From positions 155,125 through 219,124 of the forward strand of contig NZ_NPJI01000067.1 in NCBI RefSeq assembly GCF_002251435.1: 64,000 bases of DNA. Direction: 5' to 3'. The notes under the pieces are model-generated. The model did no database searches. It saw only the letters and a list, made by a program, of their open reading frames with translations, and was not told the origin of the DNA. The stretch comes from Prevotella sp. P2-180 (GTDB lineage: Bacteria > Bacteroidota > Bacteroidia > Bacteroidales > Bacteroidaceae). Both the position numbers and the translations under genes were made by a program. Of the stretch, positions 35,187 through 44,404 are shown one piece after another. The first letter of the stretch is position 1; every line of letters begins with the position of its first letter.

Positions 35187-37358
35187 ATGTTATTTGACGA
35201 CCAGATAAGTAAAAGGCGTGAAAGGGAAATCGCATCACTGAGAGAGGTGTTCGGGGATGCCGCCAAGGATATGGGGTTCAAGGTCGACCGAGGGTCGACA
35301 ATGGCCTCCGGCAACTATGTCATACACAAACTGCTGGAGTATTTGAAGGTGACAGACTATGTGCTTGACGATGATGGATTCTTGACGCCCGATGAACAAT
35401 TAGAACGCATTCTTAGACCGATGGGTATAATGCAGCGCAGAATATGTCTCAACGGCACTTGGTGGAAGTCAACCGTGGGACCTAAATTAGGGCAAGATAT
35501 AGAAGGAAACATGCTGCTTTTCATACCAAGGAAATGGGTGTTCGGATATAAATGTATAGATGCAAATGGAAATGTAAGAAACGTTGACGAAAAGTTGATG
35601 AAGACAGTGAAACCCGATGCACTTGACTTCTATCCATGTTTTCCGCCAAAGGCTCTTAAGGCAAAAGATATACTCAGGTTTGTAGTGGCAGTAACCCCCA
35701 TGTCGGCATTCTCGTCACTGCTTCTTGCCGCCTTTACAGTAAGCCTCTTCGGCATGTTCCTGCCTTTCATCAATAAACAAATATTCAATAACGTGATCCC
35801 CAACGGAATACTTGCCGACCTATATCCAATGGCAGCCTTGTTTTGTGGTGTTACTGTGGGCAGTGCACTAATAGAAGTGATGAGAAACAAACTTGTGCTC
35901 CGTGTGAAGGATATTGTGCAGATGAACTTCCAAATGGCCTTCATGTCGCGCATTTTCACTCTCGACACAAGATTTTTTTGGCAGCATACCTCTGGAGACA
36001 TAACAAACCGGATATCGTCGCTAAGGAGATTAAACACATTTGCAAGTGAAGCGATGAGGGGTACTTTCTTTACTCTTTTTTTCTCCGTGATATATGTGTT
36101 CCAGATTGTTGTCTACGCTAAAGCATTGTTGGGACCATCACTGATATTACTTGCCATACATACTATGCTCATCGTGGTTTATGCTTGGCAAATGTATATT
36201 GAGGAACTTGAACTCGCCGACCATAAGTCGGAGCTGGACAGTATGGAGTACGATATCTTCTCAGGTATTCAAAAGGTAAAACTTACGGGGTCAGAGAAGA
36301 GAATATTCACAAAGTGGCTTGACTTGTACCGGCGTTGTGCCCATATCACATACAATCCGCCACTTACGGTGAAAATAATGCCAGCACTTATCGCATTATG
36401 TCAAATGGGTAGTATTGCAGTGCTTTACTGGTATGCAGTGGAGGAAAAAGTGGGAGTGTCTGATTTCATAGCCTTCAGTGTAGCATATGGCATGATAGCG
36501 TCGGCTATGGCGGACATGACCGCTACTATACCTAACATTGCAAAAATTTTCCCGCTATTGAAAATTGCCGCTCCGGTGCTGAAAACCGTACCAGAACTTC
36601 AGCCTGACGCCCCACAAGTCCATTATCTGAGCGGAAATATTGAAGTCAGCGATCTCTCTTTCAGATATAGCGACGAAAGCAACTGGCTCTTTAGGCATTT
36701 CAATTTGAAAATAGCCCCCGGGGACTATGTGGCTATCGTTGGCCCGTCGGGATGTGGAAAGAGTACATTGTTAAGGTTACTCCTTGGTTTTGAACATCCA
36801 CAAAACGGAGGCGTGTTCTACGACAACTACGACCTTTCGAAATGCGACAAGACAAGTCTTAGACGGTTGATAGGTACATGTCTGCAAGGTGGTAGCCTGT
36901 TTTCAGGCGATATTTTCAGTAATATAACCATCACTGCTCCAAACAGCACGATGGAAGATGCGTGGCGAGCGGCAGAGATGGCTGGCATTGCTGATGACAT
37001 ACGACAGATGCCGATGCAGATGCATACAGTTGTGAGCGAAGGAAATTCTGGATTCAGTGGCGGACAAAAGCAACGCATACTGATAGCGAGGGCTCTGATA
37101 GCCAATCCCGCCATACTGTTGCTTGACGAGGCCACAAGTGCCCTTGACAATATCAGTCAACGACAAGTGGCTGACCATCTCGATAAACTCGACTGTACAA
37201 GAATTGTCGTGGCACACAGGTTGAGCACCATCAGAAACTGTAACCGAATAATAGTGCTTGACAAAGGAGAAATTGTTGAAGAAGGTACCTTTGACGAGCT
37301 TATGGCAAAGCAAGGGCTATTCTTCAAGTTGGCAAAAAGACAAATAGCAAATCAATGA
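35187..37358 (+). CDS. ABC transporter permease / ATPase lacking peptidase (NHLM type 2)
   Basis: 723 residues. The first ~165 residues (FKVDRGSTMASGNYVIHKLL ... WWKSTVGPKLGQD) are a non-peptidase domain without the Cys/His/Asp set. Membrane helices run ~170-450, then ATPase motifs GPSGCGKSTLLRLL, FSGGQKQRILIA and LLLDEATSALD. The pairing of a peptidase ABC and a non-peptidase ABC after an HlyD-like gene is the NHLM exporter layout, in which the two halves are thought to form a heterodimer. Confidence 0.9.
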   Translation: MLFDDQISKRREREIASLREVFGDAAKDMGFKVDRGSTMASGNYVIHKLLEYLKVTDYVLDDDGFLTPDEQLERILRPMGIMQRRICLNGTWWKSTVGPKLGQDIEGNMLLFIPRKWVFGYKCIDANGNVRNVDEKLMKTVKPDALDFYPCFPPKALKAKDILRFVVAVTPMSAFSSLLLAAFTVSLFGMFLPFINKQIFNNVIPNGILADLYPMAALFCGVTVGSALIEVMRNKLVLRVKDIVQMNFQMAFMSRIFTLDTRFFWQHTSGDITNRISSLRRLNTFASEAMRGTFFTLFFSVIYVFQIVVYAKALLGPSLILLAIHTMLIVVYAWQMYIEELELADHKSELDSMEYDIFSGIQKVKLTGSEKRIFTKWLDLYRRCAHITYNPPLTVKIMPALIALCQMGSIAVLYWYAVEEKVGVSDFIAFSVAYGMIASAMADMTATIPNIAKIFPLLKIAAPVLKTVPELQPDAPQVHYLSGNIEVSDLSFRYSDESNWLFRHFNLKIAPGDYVAIVGPSGCGKSTLLRLLLGFEHPQNGGVFYDNYDLSKCDKTSLRRLIGTCLQGGSLFSGDIFSNITITAPNSTMEDAWRAAEMAGIADDIRQMPMQMHTVVSEGNSGFSGGQKQRILIARALIANPAILLLDEATSALDNISQRQVADHLDKLDCTRIVVAHRLSTIRNCNRIIVLDKGEIVEEGTFDELMAKQGLFFKLAKRQIANQ

Positions 37359-37383
37359 ATTATATTTTAATAAGCCTGTAGAT

Positions 37384-37791
37384 ATGAAAAAAAAGATTAT
37401 CCTAAAAAACGATGTGGCTGAGCTGGAAAAGCTTGCGATATTTGTGGAAGAGGTGGCAGCAGAGATGACTCTTGACCCGGAGTTGGAGATGAATCTGAAT
37501 CTCGTTCTCGAAGAGATTGTATCAAACGTGATACTGTATGCCTATCCACAAGATGAAGAAGGCACAGTGATTGTGACCGCTGAAAAAGATGGTAACTCAC
37601 TTGTGTTTACCGTCAATGACAAAGGAAAGGAGTTTGATCCGACAAAGGTGGAGGATGCCGATGTGACATTGTCAGCTGAAGAACGGCAGATAGGAGGACT
37701 TGGCATTTATATTGTCAAGAACATAATGAATGAAGTGACTTATCAACGTCTTGACGGACATAACGTCTTGACGTTGAAAAAAAATATTTGA
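37384..37791 (+). CDS. RsbW/SpoIIAB-like anti-sigma-type serine kinase (HATPase)
   Basis: 135 residues. N box LNLVLEEIVSNVILYAYP near 38-55, G1 box VNDKGKEFDP near 78-87 and G2 box IGGLGIYIVKNIMN near 101-114 show an intact GHKL ATPase of the RsbW/SpoIIAB type. By family it phosphorylates a STAS partner or binds a sigma factor. It lies 25 bases after the second ABC gene and 24 bases before the STAS gene, so it is in the exporter operon. No sigma factor or PP2C phosphatase is nearby. Confidence 0.88.
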   Translation: MKKKIILKNDVAELEKLAIFVEEVAAEMTLDPELEMNLNLVLEEIVSNVILYAYPQDEEGTVIVTAEKDGNSLVFTVNDKGKEFDPTKVEDADVTLSAEERQIGGLGIYIVKNIMNEVTYQRLDGHNVLTLKKNI

Positions 37792-37815
37792 CAAGTAACA
37801 TAAATAAATAGAAAA

Positions 37816-38115
37816 ATGGCAGAAATAGTAAGAAATGGGAACTCTGTTCTCGTAAAAACAGGTAATCGTATTGACACCATCAATGCAGGTGATTTTGAAC
37901 GTGAAATTAATCCAATATTGTCTGAAAGCGGAGTGGATTTGGAATTAGATTGTTCAGAACTGGATTATATCAGCAGTAGCGGTCTGAGAGTTGTGCTGAA
38001 AGCGCAAAAAATGATTTCAGCTAACAAAGGACAAATGAAACTCACAGGAGTCAAGCCCCAAATAAAGAAGGTGTTTGACATGACAGGATTCTCAAGATTC
38101 CTGAAGATAAATTAA
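37816..38115 (+). CDS. STAS-domain anti-sigma factor antagonist (RsbV/SpoIIAA-like)
   Basis: 99 residues, a single STAS domain. LDCSELDYISSSGLRVVLKA near 44-63 contains the conserved serine loop that RsbW-type kinases phosphorylate. It pairs with the kinase gene just upstream as a partner switch. It is the last gene of the exporter operon and is followed by a long hairpin. Confidence 0.88.
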   Translation: MAEIVRNGNSVLVKTGNRIDTINAGDFEREINPILSESGVDLELDCSELDYISSSGLRVVLKAQKMISANKGQMKLTGVKPQIKKVFDMTGFSRFLKIN

Positions 38116-38122
38116 TATAACG

Positions 38123-38183
38123 AATGAAGAGTGAAGAATAGGCTCCGCATAACCTGCGTTAACCTCATTCTTCACTCTTCATT
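38123..38183. terminator. Bidirectional hairpin between the STAS gene and rfbA
   Basis: AATGAAGAGTGAAGAAT (38123-38139) is the exact reverse complement of 38167-38183. It lies between convergent genes and can act on both transcripts. Confidence 0.7.
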
Positions 38184-38199
38184 TAATAACACTCTTCAC

Positions 38200-39069
38200 T
38201 TAATTAATACTCAAAAGATATTGGCCATATCCGTTTTTGGACATTGGTTGTGCAAGTTGGTGAAGTTGTTCAAGGGTGATCCAGCCTTTTTTATATGCTA
38301 TTTCTTCAAGGCAGGCCACCTTTAATCCTTGTCGTTTCTCAATCACCTCGATAAATGTACTTGCCTCGCTGAGACTGTCATGAGTGCCAGTGTCGAGCCA
38401 TGCAAAACCACGCTGAAGTGGTTTGACTTGGAGTTTTTCCTGCTCGAGGTATACTTGGTTAACTGTTGTAATTTCCAATTCGCCACGGGCGCTTGGCTTA
38501 ATGTTTTTTGCCACTTCTACAACGCTATTCGGGTAGAAGTAAAGGCCTACCACGGCATAGTTAGACTTAGGCTTGGCAGGTTTCTCTTCAATGCTGAGAC
38601 ACTTGCCTTCGCTATCAAATTCTGCCACTCCATAGCGTTCAGGGTCGTTGACATAATATCCAAATACGGTTGCATTTCCATTCTGCTCTGCATTTTTCAC
38701 ACTTTCCTTGAGCAGTCCGCTGAAGCCGCTACCATAGAAAATATTATCTCCAAGAACAAGGCAGACAGAATCGTCGCCTATGAATTCTTCACCAATAATG
38801 AAAGCCTGTGCCAAACCATCAGGAGAAGGTTGCTCAGCATACTCAAATCTCACTCCTAATTCTTTGCCATCGCCAAGGAGGCGTCTGAAGGCAGGAAGGT
38901 CGTGTGGTGTGCTGATAATCAAAATATCCTTTATACCAGCAAGCATGAGTACCGAGATGGGATAATATATCATCGGTTTGTCGAAGATGGGAATCAACTG
39001 TTTACTGATTCCTTTTGTGATAGGGTAAAGTCTCGTACCGCTACCTCCAGCTAATACAATGCCTTTCAT
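38200..39069 (-). CDS. rfbA: Glucose-1-phosphate thymidylyltransferase
   Basis: 289 residues from ATG 39069 ([20 protein letters not shown]). The GGSGTRLYP nucleotide loop, [20 protein letters not shown] and [11 protein letters not shown] are textbook RfbA. It makes dTDP-glucose for dTDP-rhamnose and related sugars. The longer upstream reading passes the -7 element and is rejected. rfbC is 16 kb away; rfbB and rfbD are not in the window. Confidence 0.97.
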   Translation of the reverse strand: MKGIVLAGGSGTRLYPITKGISKQLIPIFDKPMIYYPISVLMLAGIKDILIISTPHDLPAFRRLLGDGKELGVRFEYAEQPSPDGLAQAFIIGEEFIGDDSVCLVLGDNIFYGSGFSGLLKESVKNAEQNGNATVFGYYVNDPERYGVAEFDSEGKCLSIEEKPAKPKSNYAVVGLYFYPNSVVEVAKNIKPSARGELEITTVNQVYLEQEKLQVKPLQRGFAWLDTGTHDSLSEASTFIEVIEKRQGLKVACLEEIAYKKGWITLEQLHQLAQPMSKNGYGQYLLSIN

Positions 39070-39106
39070 TTTCTCTTTTTTTTTGATTATATATTTATTT
39101 TTGCCA

Positions 39107-39114
39107 CAAAGGTA
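39107..39114 (-). promoter_or_regulatory. -7 promoter element of rfbA
   Basis: TACCTTTG on the minus strand, 37 bases before the ATG; weak ATTG 21 bp upstream. Confidence 0.55.
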
Positions 39115-39178
39115 CAAATAATTTTCAATGAAAGGCAATTTTGTCGTGAAAAAATCTTCTAATATAAAGAAAATAATG

Positions 39179-39186
39179 TATCTTTG
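39179..39186 (+). promoter_or_regulatory. -7 promoter element of the unknown 212-residue gene
   Basis: TATCTTTG, 18 bases before ATG 39205; divergent from the rfbA promoter. Confidence 0.6.
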
Positions 39187-39204
39187 CACCCAAAAACGAC
39201 AAAA

Positions 39205-39843
39205 ATGAATATACTATCTAAAATTTTCGGCAAGAAAAGTGCCGATGAACAACAAAAAACAGGGGGAATGGAAGATTTCATGACCCTCATAAGAGTGTAT
39301 TTCCAGGCAGCCATGGCCTCCGATTTAGGTATCACAAATCTTGCAGCACTGCCAGACTTGAGGGTTTTCAAGACCACATTGCACGTTCCAACTGTTAACA
39401 ATCGTTTGGGAGTAGGAGAGCGTTCACGATGCAAAAAAATGCTTACCGACATCTATCAGATGGATGACGTGTTCTTCAAGGAGATAGACTCAAGCATAAA
39501 GAAACGTTGTAGAAAAATCCAAGATGTGCAGGTATACATGCTACAGTTCCAGGCATTCACACAAGACCTGATGATGCTTGTTGGAAACCTTATGAAATTC
39601 AAACTCAGACTGCCATCTTTCATGTCAAAGGCATTGTATACAATGACAGAAAAGACAATAAATGAAATCTTCAACAAAAACGACTATACAGACCCGGGAG
39701 TGCTCAAGACAGTGGTCAGTGTGCGACAGTATGCGGCAAAGTTGGGATTCTCTGAACAGTGGACAACATCTTTCGTCTACAAAATTGTAATGCTGGCAAA
39801 AAAAGAGCCCAAACCCAAGGACGATGACAGAAAAACCAAATAA
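39205..39843 (+). CDS. Unknown cytoplasmic protein, 212 residues
   Basis: Not recognised. Starts [20 protein letters not shown]; mostly helical with an amphipathic middle ([40 protein letters not shown]), no signal peptide, and a basic end ([14 protein letters not shown]). An earlier ATG at 39184 lies in the -7 element, so 39205 is the start. It lies between rfbA and the zapA unit and has its own promoter. Its good codon use and clean promoter support a real gene. Confidence 0.7.
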   Translation: MNILSKIFGKKSADEQQKTGGMEDFMTLIRVYFQAAMASDLGITNLAALPDLRVFKTTLHVPTVNNRLGVGERSRCKKMLTDIYQMDDVFFKEIDSSIKKRCRKIQDVQVYMLQFQAFTQDLMMLVGNLMKFKLRLPSFMSKALYTMTEKTINEIFNKNDYTDPGVLKTVVSVRQYAAKLGFSEQWTTSFVYKIVMLAKKEPKPKDDDRKTK

Positions 39844-39932
39844 AATAGTAGTATGAAGCACTGAAAGACAATATATTGATTAAAAAAAATTAAATTTTTA
39901 ATTAAACATGTCTGATTGTAAGAAAAATAATA

Positions 39933-39940
39933 TACCTTTG
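39933..39940 (+). promoter_or_regulatory. -7 promoter element of the coiled-coil/zapA/rny unit
   Basis: TACCTTTG, 20 bases before ATG 39961. Confidence 0.55.
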
Positions 39941-39960
39941 TACAAATTTGGGTAAGAATA

Positions 39961-40254
39961 ATGAGTCCTAACGAAGCTACAATGGCAACATTCGAGGCGC
40001 GGATGCGCCAGCTTATTCTCCAGTTTCAGAGTCTGAAAGAGGAGAATAAGGAATTGTATGCCATGCTGGAGAAAAGCGAAGAAGAAAACAAAAGGATTGT
40101 TGCCGAACTCAATGATGTGAAGAAACAATTTGATTCTTACAAGATGGCAAAGATGATTGAAGTGGCTGATGGTGATATTACCGCAACTAAAGCAAAGCTA
40201 CAGAAACTCATCAGAGACGTCAATAGGTGTATCACACTCTTAACAGAAAAATAA
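39961..40254 (+). CDS. Short coiled-coil protein upstream of zapA
   Basis: 97 residues, almost entirely coiled coil (RQLILQFQSLKEENKELYAM, LEKSEEENKRIVAELNDVKK). In Bacteroidetes a ZapB-sized coiled-coil gene is regularly found right before zapA, so a role at the division ring is plausible by position, but sequence similarity to ZapB cannot be claimed. zapA starts 17 bases after it. Confidence 0.7.
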   Translation: MSPNEATMATFEARMRQLILQFQSLKEENKELYAMLEKSEEENKRIVAELNDVKKQFDSYKMAKMIEVADGDITATKAKLQKLIRDVNRCITLLTEK

Positions 40255-40271
40255 CGATAGCATTTCGATAT

Positions 40272-40571
40272 ATGGCTGAAGACACCAAGCAACATATACG
40301 TATCCATGTCTATGACCAGGATTTCGATATCGCAGTGCGTCCACAAGACGAACCGCTATATCGGCGTGCCGCTAAGTTTATCACTGAGCGTTACAACAAG
40401 TATGCAGAGATGTTTAAAGGACATAAAAGTGACCACACGATAGCATTGATGACACTTATCGATATTGCGTTGCTTTACGAAATGGAGGTGGACAAAAATG
40501 ACGTTGAACCATATAATAATACCTTGAAACGTCTCATTTTGGAGATAGACAAGGCTCTTGAAGGTAAATAA
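40272..40571 (+). CDS. zapA: Cell division protein ZapA
   Basis: 99 residues. KQHIRIHVYDQDFDIAVRPQ with EPLYRRAAKFITERYNKY and DHTIALMTLIDIALLYEME fit ZapA, which binds and bundles FtsZ filaments at mid-cell. The ATG at 40272 is preferred over an upstream one at 40227 inside the previous gene. It is followed by rny after 31 bases, a common Bacteroidetes order. Confidence 0.87.
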   Translation: MAEDTKQHIRIHVYDQDFDIAVRPQDEPLYRRAAKFITERYNKYAEMFKGHKSDHTIALMTLIDIALLYEMEVDKNDVEPYNNTLKRLILEIDKALEGK

Positions 40572-40602
40572 ATATTAACATTATTATTTAATAAAAACAT
40601 TT

Positions 40603-42138
40603 ATGATATTGACGATTATTATTGCCGCTGTAGCACTCATACTGGGTGGCATAGGTGGATATCTCTTTTTCAGATACGTACTGAAAGGTAAGTATAACGA
40701 GATGATGTCAACCGTAGAAAAGGAAGCGGAAGTTATCAAGGAGAAAAAACTCCTTGAAGTGAAGGAAAAGTTCCTAAACAAGAAAAGTGAGCTGGAAAAG
40801 GAAGTGCAGGTAAGAAACCAACACATCCAGCAAAGTGAAAACAAACTGAAACAGAGAGAGTTGTCGCTTAATCAGCGACAGGAAGACCTCGGGCGCAGAA
40901 AGAATGAACTCGACAACCAGCAGACACGTATTGAGAACGAGAAAAAAATGCTCGCCATCAAACATGAGGAACTGGAGAAAATGCAGCTAAAGGAGCGTGA
41001 GAAGCTTGAGGAGTTATCAGGACTGAGCGCCGAAGAAGCCAAGCAACGCCTTGTCGAGTCGTTGAAAGACGAAGCAAGAACCGATGCACAGAGCTACATC
41101 AACGAGATTATGGACGAGGCCAAGCTTAATGCCAATGCACAAGCTAGAAAGATTGTGATCCAAACAATACAGCGAGTGGCCACTGAGACAGCAATAGAAA
41201 ACAGTGTCAGTGTCTTCCATATCGACAACGATGAGGTGAAAGGAAGAATCATTGGTCGTGAAGGAAGAAACATTAGAGCGCTGGAGGCTGCTACCGGTGT
41301 GGAGATTGTAGTAGACGATACGCCTGAGGCTATTGTTATCAGTGCTTTTGACCCAATAAGGCGTGAGGTCTGCAGACTGGCACTACATCAGCTTGTAACT
41401 GACGGACGTATTCACCCCGCTCGTATAGAAGAGGTGGTTCAGAAGGTTAAGAAGCAGTTGGACAATGAAGTTATTGAAACAGGAAAGCGCACTGCCATTG
41501 ATTTGGGAATACACGGATTGCATCCGGAACTGATAAGAATTGTCGGTAAGATGAAATACCGTAGTTCTTATGGGCAGAACCTGCTTCAGCATGCTCGTGA
41601 AACTGCAAATCTTTGTGCTGTCATGGCATCAGAGCTTGGACTTAACCCGAAAAAAGCAAAAAGGGCAGGTCTGTTGCATGACATCGGAAAGGTGCCAGAT
41701 GAGGAAAGTGAATTGCCTCACGCACTATATGGAGCAAAGATTGCTGAGAAGTACAAAGAGAAACCGGATATTTGCAATGCCATAGCTGCCCATCATGACG
41801 AGTGCGACATGAATACCCTGTTGGCTCCAATCGTTCAGGTTTGTGACGCCATTAGCGGTGCACGTCCTGGCGCAAGACGAGAAATTGTTGAGGCATATAT
41901 CAAGCGACTTAACGACCTTGAAGCTATTGCTATGAGTTATCCTGGTGTTACCAAGACTTACGCAATACAGGCTGGACGTGAATTGCGTGTCATAGTAGGT
42001 GCTGACAAGATGGATGATGCCGAGACCGAAGCACTTTCTGGTGAAATAGCAAATAAGATCCAGAATGAGATGACTTATCCAGGACAGGTGAAAATCACTG
42101 TCATCAGGGAAACTCGAAGTGTTGCTTACGCAAAATAG
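40603..42138 (+). CDS. rny: Ribonuclease Y
   Basis: 511 residues. N-terminal membrane helix ([20 protein letters not shown]), long coiled coil (~30-190), KH domain ([20 protein letters not shown] near 206) and HD domain ([35 protein letters not shown]). Membrane-bound endonuclease that starts mRNA decay. It ends the coiled-coil/zapA/rny unit and is followed by a strong hairpin. Confidence 0.96.
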   Translation: MILTIIIAAVALILGGIGGYLFFRYVLKGKYNEMMSTVEKEAEVIKEKKLLEVKEKFLNKKSELEKEVQVRNQHIQQSENKLKQRELSLNQRQEDLGRRKNELDNQQTRIENEKKMLAIKHEELEKMQLKEREKLEELSGLSAEEAKQRLVESLKDEARTDAQSYINEIMDEAKLNANAQARKIVIQTIQRVATETAIENSVSVFHIDNDEVKGRIIGREGRNIRALEAATGVEIVVDDTPEAIVISAFDPIRREVCRLALHQLVTDGRIHPARIEEVVQKVKKQLDNEVIETGKRTAIDLGIHGLHPELIRIVGKMKYRSSYGQNLLQHARETANLCAVMASELGLNPKKAKRAGLLHDIGKVPDEESELPHALYGAKIAEKYKEKPDICNAIAAHHDECDMNTLLAPIVQVCDAISGARPGARREIVEAYIKRLNDLEAIAMSYPGVTKTYAIQAGRELRVIVGADKMDDAETEALSGEIANKIQNEMTYPGQVKITVIRETRSVAYAK

Positions 42139-42168
42139 TGATTATTAGCACAATACGTTAATATTTAT

Positions 42169-42200
42169 ATATCCTTCCCTTAAGATTAAGGGAAGGATAT
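42169..42200 (+). terminator. Hairpin terminator of rny
   Basis: ATATCCTTCCCTTAA (42169-42183) and its reverse complement at 42186-42200; AT-rich tail follows. Confidence 0.7.
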
Positions 42201-42253
42201 ATTATTTTAATACTGTTAATTTGTTGTAAGTTGTACAAAAAGAAGTTAAATAA

Positions 42254-42285
42254 TTTGCAAATACTAAACTTATTCCTTATTTTTG
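42254..42285 (+). promoter_or_regulatory. Full-consensus promoter with no downstream protein gene
   Basis: TTTG at 42254-42257, 20-bp spacer, TATTTTTG at 42278-42285. It drives the candidate small RNA. Confidence 0.75.
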
Positions 42286-42290
42286 CATCG

Positions 42291-42386
42291 GTTTTAGAAT
42301 AGCGTGAATCACACAATGATTCAGTTGTTTTAGAGTTTTTTATTTGTAGCCTATGGTTGGAACGTCCTGTTCCAACCTTTTTTTTT
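42291..42386 (+). ncRNA. Candidate ~95-nt small RNA
   Basis: Starts about 5 nt after a consensus promoter and ends at an intrinsic terminator: GGTTGGAAC (42355-42363), loop GTCCT, GTTCCAACC (42369-42377), nine Ts. A second hairpin GAATCA-CACAA-TGATTC lies at 42306-42322, and the linker is T-rich (GTTGTTTTAGAGTTTTTTA). No reading frame of note. It is convergent with fbp, whose end is 30 bases beyond the terminator. Not recognised as a known family. Confidence 0.6.
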
Positions 42387-42415
42387 GAGAAAAAAATCAT
42401 CAGATGGTCTTCTTC

Positions 42416-44404
42416 TTATACTCTCTTTTCTTTTATGTATCCATGGCGATATGCATATAAAAGTTCCTTAAGGTCGTTTATCTGTGATCTTAGCTCTGCG
42501 CCCTTGTCTGTGTCTGATACAAGCATTCTATGTGCCGACATTTCAACAATTTGCGTCGTGCTTTTAATGTCTGTACCGCGTATTATGGCGTCTTTGGCCG
42601 AGGTGAAGGGCTCGTGTTGTACAAGTTGGAAGCCCCTACTATGATATACGAGAGTATATCCCGCAATACCTGTCTCTTTGTGGTACGCTTCGCTGAATCC
42701 TCCGTCGATAACCATAAGTTTTCCTCCTGCCTTAATTGGATTCTCGCCTTTTGATGCATGTACAGGAACATGCCCATTAATGATGTGACGATTGTTGCCT
42801 TTTACGCCAAAAGCATCAAGTATCCTGTCGCAAATGGCCTCGTTGTCGCGTAGTTTGAAATAATTACCTTTTTCTTCCTTAAAGGTTTCCCGGTCGGTAA
42901 GGAAATATCGTTCAAAGGTAGCCATCTTCGACTTGTCGAATAATGGACTGTCAGTGCCGCACCAAAGGTATAGGAAAAAGTCAATGGCGTTGTCTTTCTC
43001 TTCCTTGTCTGTGTCAGAGGCGAAAGCCGACCTGATGAGCATCCCTATGCGATGCATCAGTTCATGTCCGCTATATCTTTTTCCGTCGCAAAGTTGCACC
43101 TCTTTTAGCGTACCGTCATCGTTTAGTGGTATTGAGGCATGGAATAGTAGGTTGCTATTGTAGATAGCATACATGCAGCCATGACTGAGTAGTGTACCTA
43201 CATGTTTGTGTAATTTCTCGCTTGCAGAGAACGAATGATGTAGCTTAGACATGAGTATTTCCTCGTCAGGCGTCAGTCGGTTAGGGTCAGCCGGGTCGAT
43301 AGTAGGGAAGAAACAACTGGTCATTTTATACTCATTGCCGTCCAAGGTGCATATTCCCTTTTCATAGTCAATATTGTCGAACAAGCATCTGTTAGTCATT
43401 GCCCATTCCGGATGACTCTTGAACAACTTGGCTTCTTCCTTGAATTGCAGTACAGCAATGGCCTTATGCATACGTGCGGTGAGCAGGAGCGTCTTTTCGT
43501 CCATCTTGGCATTTTTCAACAGTCGTGGAATAAATTCCGTACAAGGGTCGTCAGCGTATGTTTCCATGGCAAATGTAGCCAATGGCATGAGGTTTATGCC
43601 GTATCCCTCCTCAAGTGTTACAAGATTGGCATATCGCAGCGATAGTCTTAGAACGTTGCAAATGCAGGCATTGTTTCCTGCGCATGCCCCCATCCACAGA
43701 ATGTCATGGTTTCCCCATTGTATATCCCAGCTGTGGTAACCGAGAAGAGTGTCAAGAATGATGTGTGCACCTTCTCCACGGTCGAATATGTCACCGAGAA
43801 TGTGTAGCTGGTCAATGGCAAGACGTTGTATCACATTACATAGCGCCACAATGAAGTCGTCGGCACGACCAGTTGTGATTATTGTGTCAACAATTACTTT
43901 TACATAAGCCGTCTTGTTATAATCGTCAGTGCGCTCGTGAAGAAGTTCCTCGATGATATAGCTGAAATCAGAAGGAAGCGATTTGCGTACCTTTGACCTT
44001 GTATATTTGCTGCTCACGTCGCGGCATACTCTGACCAATTGGTGAATGGTGATATGATACCAGTCATCAATGTCCTCTTCCGACAATTTCACCTGTTCGA
44101 GTTTTTCCTCCGGGTAATAGATAAGTGTGCAGAGTTCCTTTTTTTCATTTTCTCTTATTTCGCTTCCGAAAAGTTCGTTCACTTTACGTTTAATGTTTCC
44201 GGAGGCATTTTTCAGGATATGATGAAAAGCCTGGTACTCTCCGTGAAGGTCGGCGAGAAAATGTTCTGTACCTTTAGGTAGATTTAAGATTGCCTCAAGG
44301 TTGATAATCTCAGTGCTGGCTGCAGCCACTGACGGGAACGACTGCGACAGAAGAGAGATGTAGCGCAGGTTGTTCTGGATGTTGTAGTGTGTTTTGGGTG
44401 TCAT
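42416..44404 (-). CDS. fbp: Fructose-1,6-bisphosphatase, class III
   Basis: 662 residues, the length of the FBPase class III (Bacillus Fbp-like) family. FLADLHGEYQAFHHILKNAS near 48, HILGDIFDRGEGAHIILDTL near 195, WGNHDILWMGA near 224 and HIINGHVPVHASKGENPIKA near 560 show the metallophosphatase metal sites. Gluconeogenic hydrolysis of fructose-1,6-bisphosphate. Its ATG overlaps the previous gene's stop by 4 bases, so it is the last gene of the lysC-lysA-GT-GT-fbp run. Confidence 0.95.
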   Translation of the reverse strand: MTPKTHYNIQNNLRYISLLSQSFPSVAAASTEIINLEAILNLPKGTEHFLADLHGEYQAFHHILKNASGNIKRKVNELFGSEIRENEKKELCTLIYYPEEKLEQVKLSEEDIDDWYHITIHQLVRVCRDVSSKYTRSKVRKSLPSDFSYIIEELLHERTDDYNKTAYVKVIVDTIITTGRADDFIVALCNVIQRLAIDQLHILGDIFDRGEGAHIILDTLLGYHSWDIQWGNHDILWMGACAGNNACICNVLRLSLRYANLVTLEEGYGINLMPLATFAMETYADDPCTEFIPRLLKNAKMDEKTLLLTARMHKAIAVLQFKEEAKLFKSHPEWAMTNRCLFDNIDYEKGICTLDGNEYKMTSCFFPTIDPADPNRLTPDEEILMSKLHHSFSASEKLHKHVGTLLSHGCMYAIYNSNLLFHASIPLNDDGTLKEVQLCDGKRYSGHELMHRIGMLIRSAFASDTDKEEKDNAIDFFLYLWCGTDSPLFDKSKMATFERYFLTDRETFKEEKGNYFKLRDNEAICDRILDAFGVKGNNRHIINGHVPVHASKGENPIKAGGKLMVIDGGFSEAYHKETGIAGYTLVYHSRGFQLVQHEPFTSAKDAIIRGTDIKSTTQIVEMSAHRMLVSDTDKGAELRSQINDLKELLYAYRHGYIKEKRV

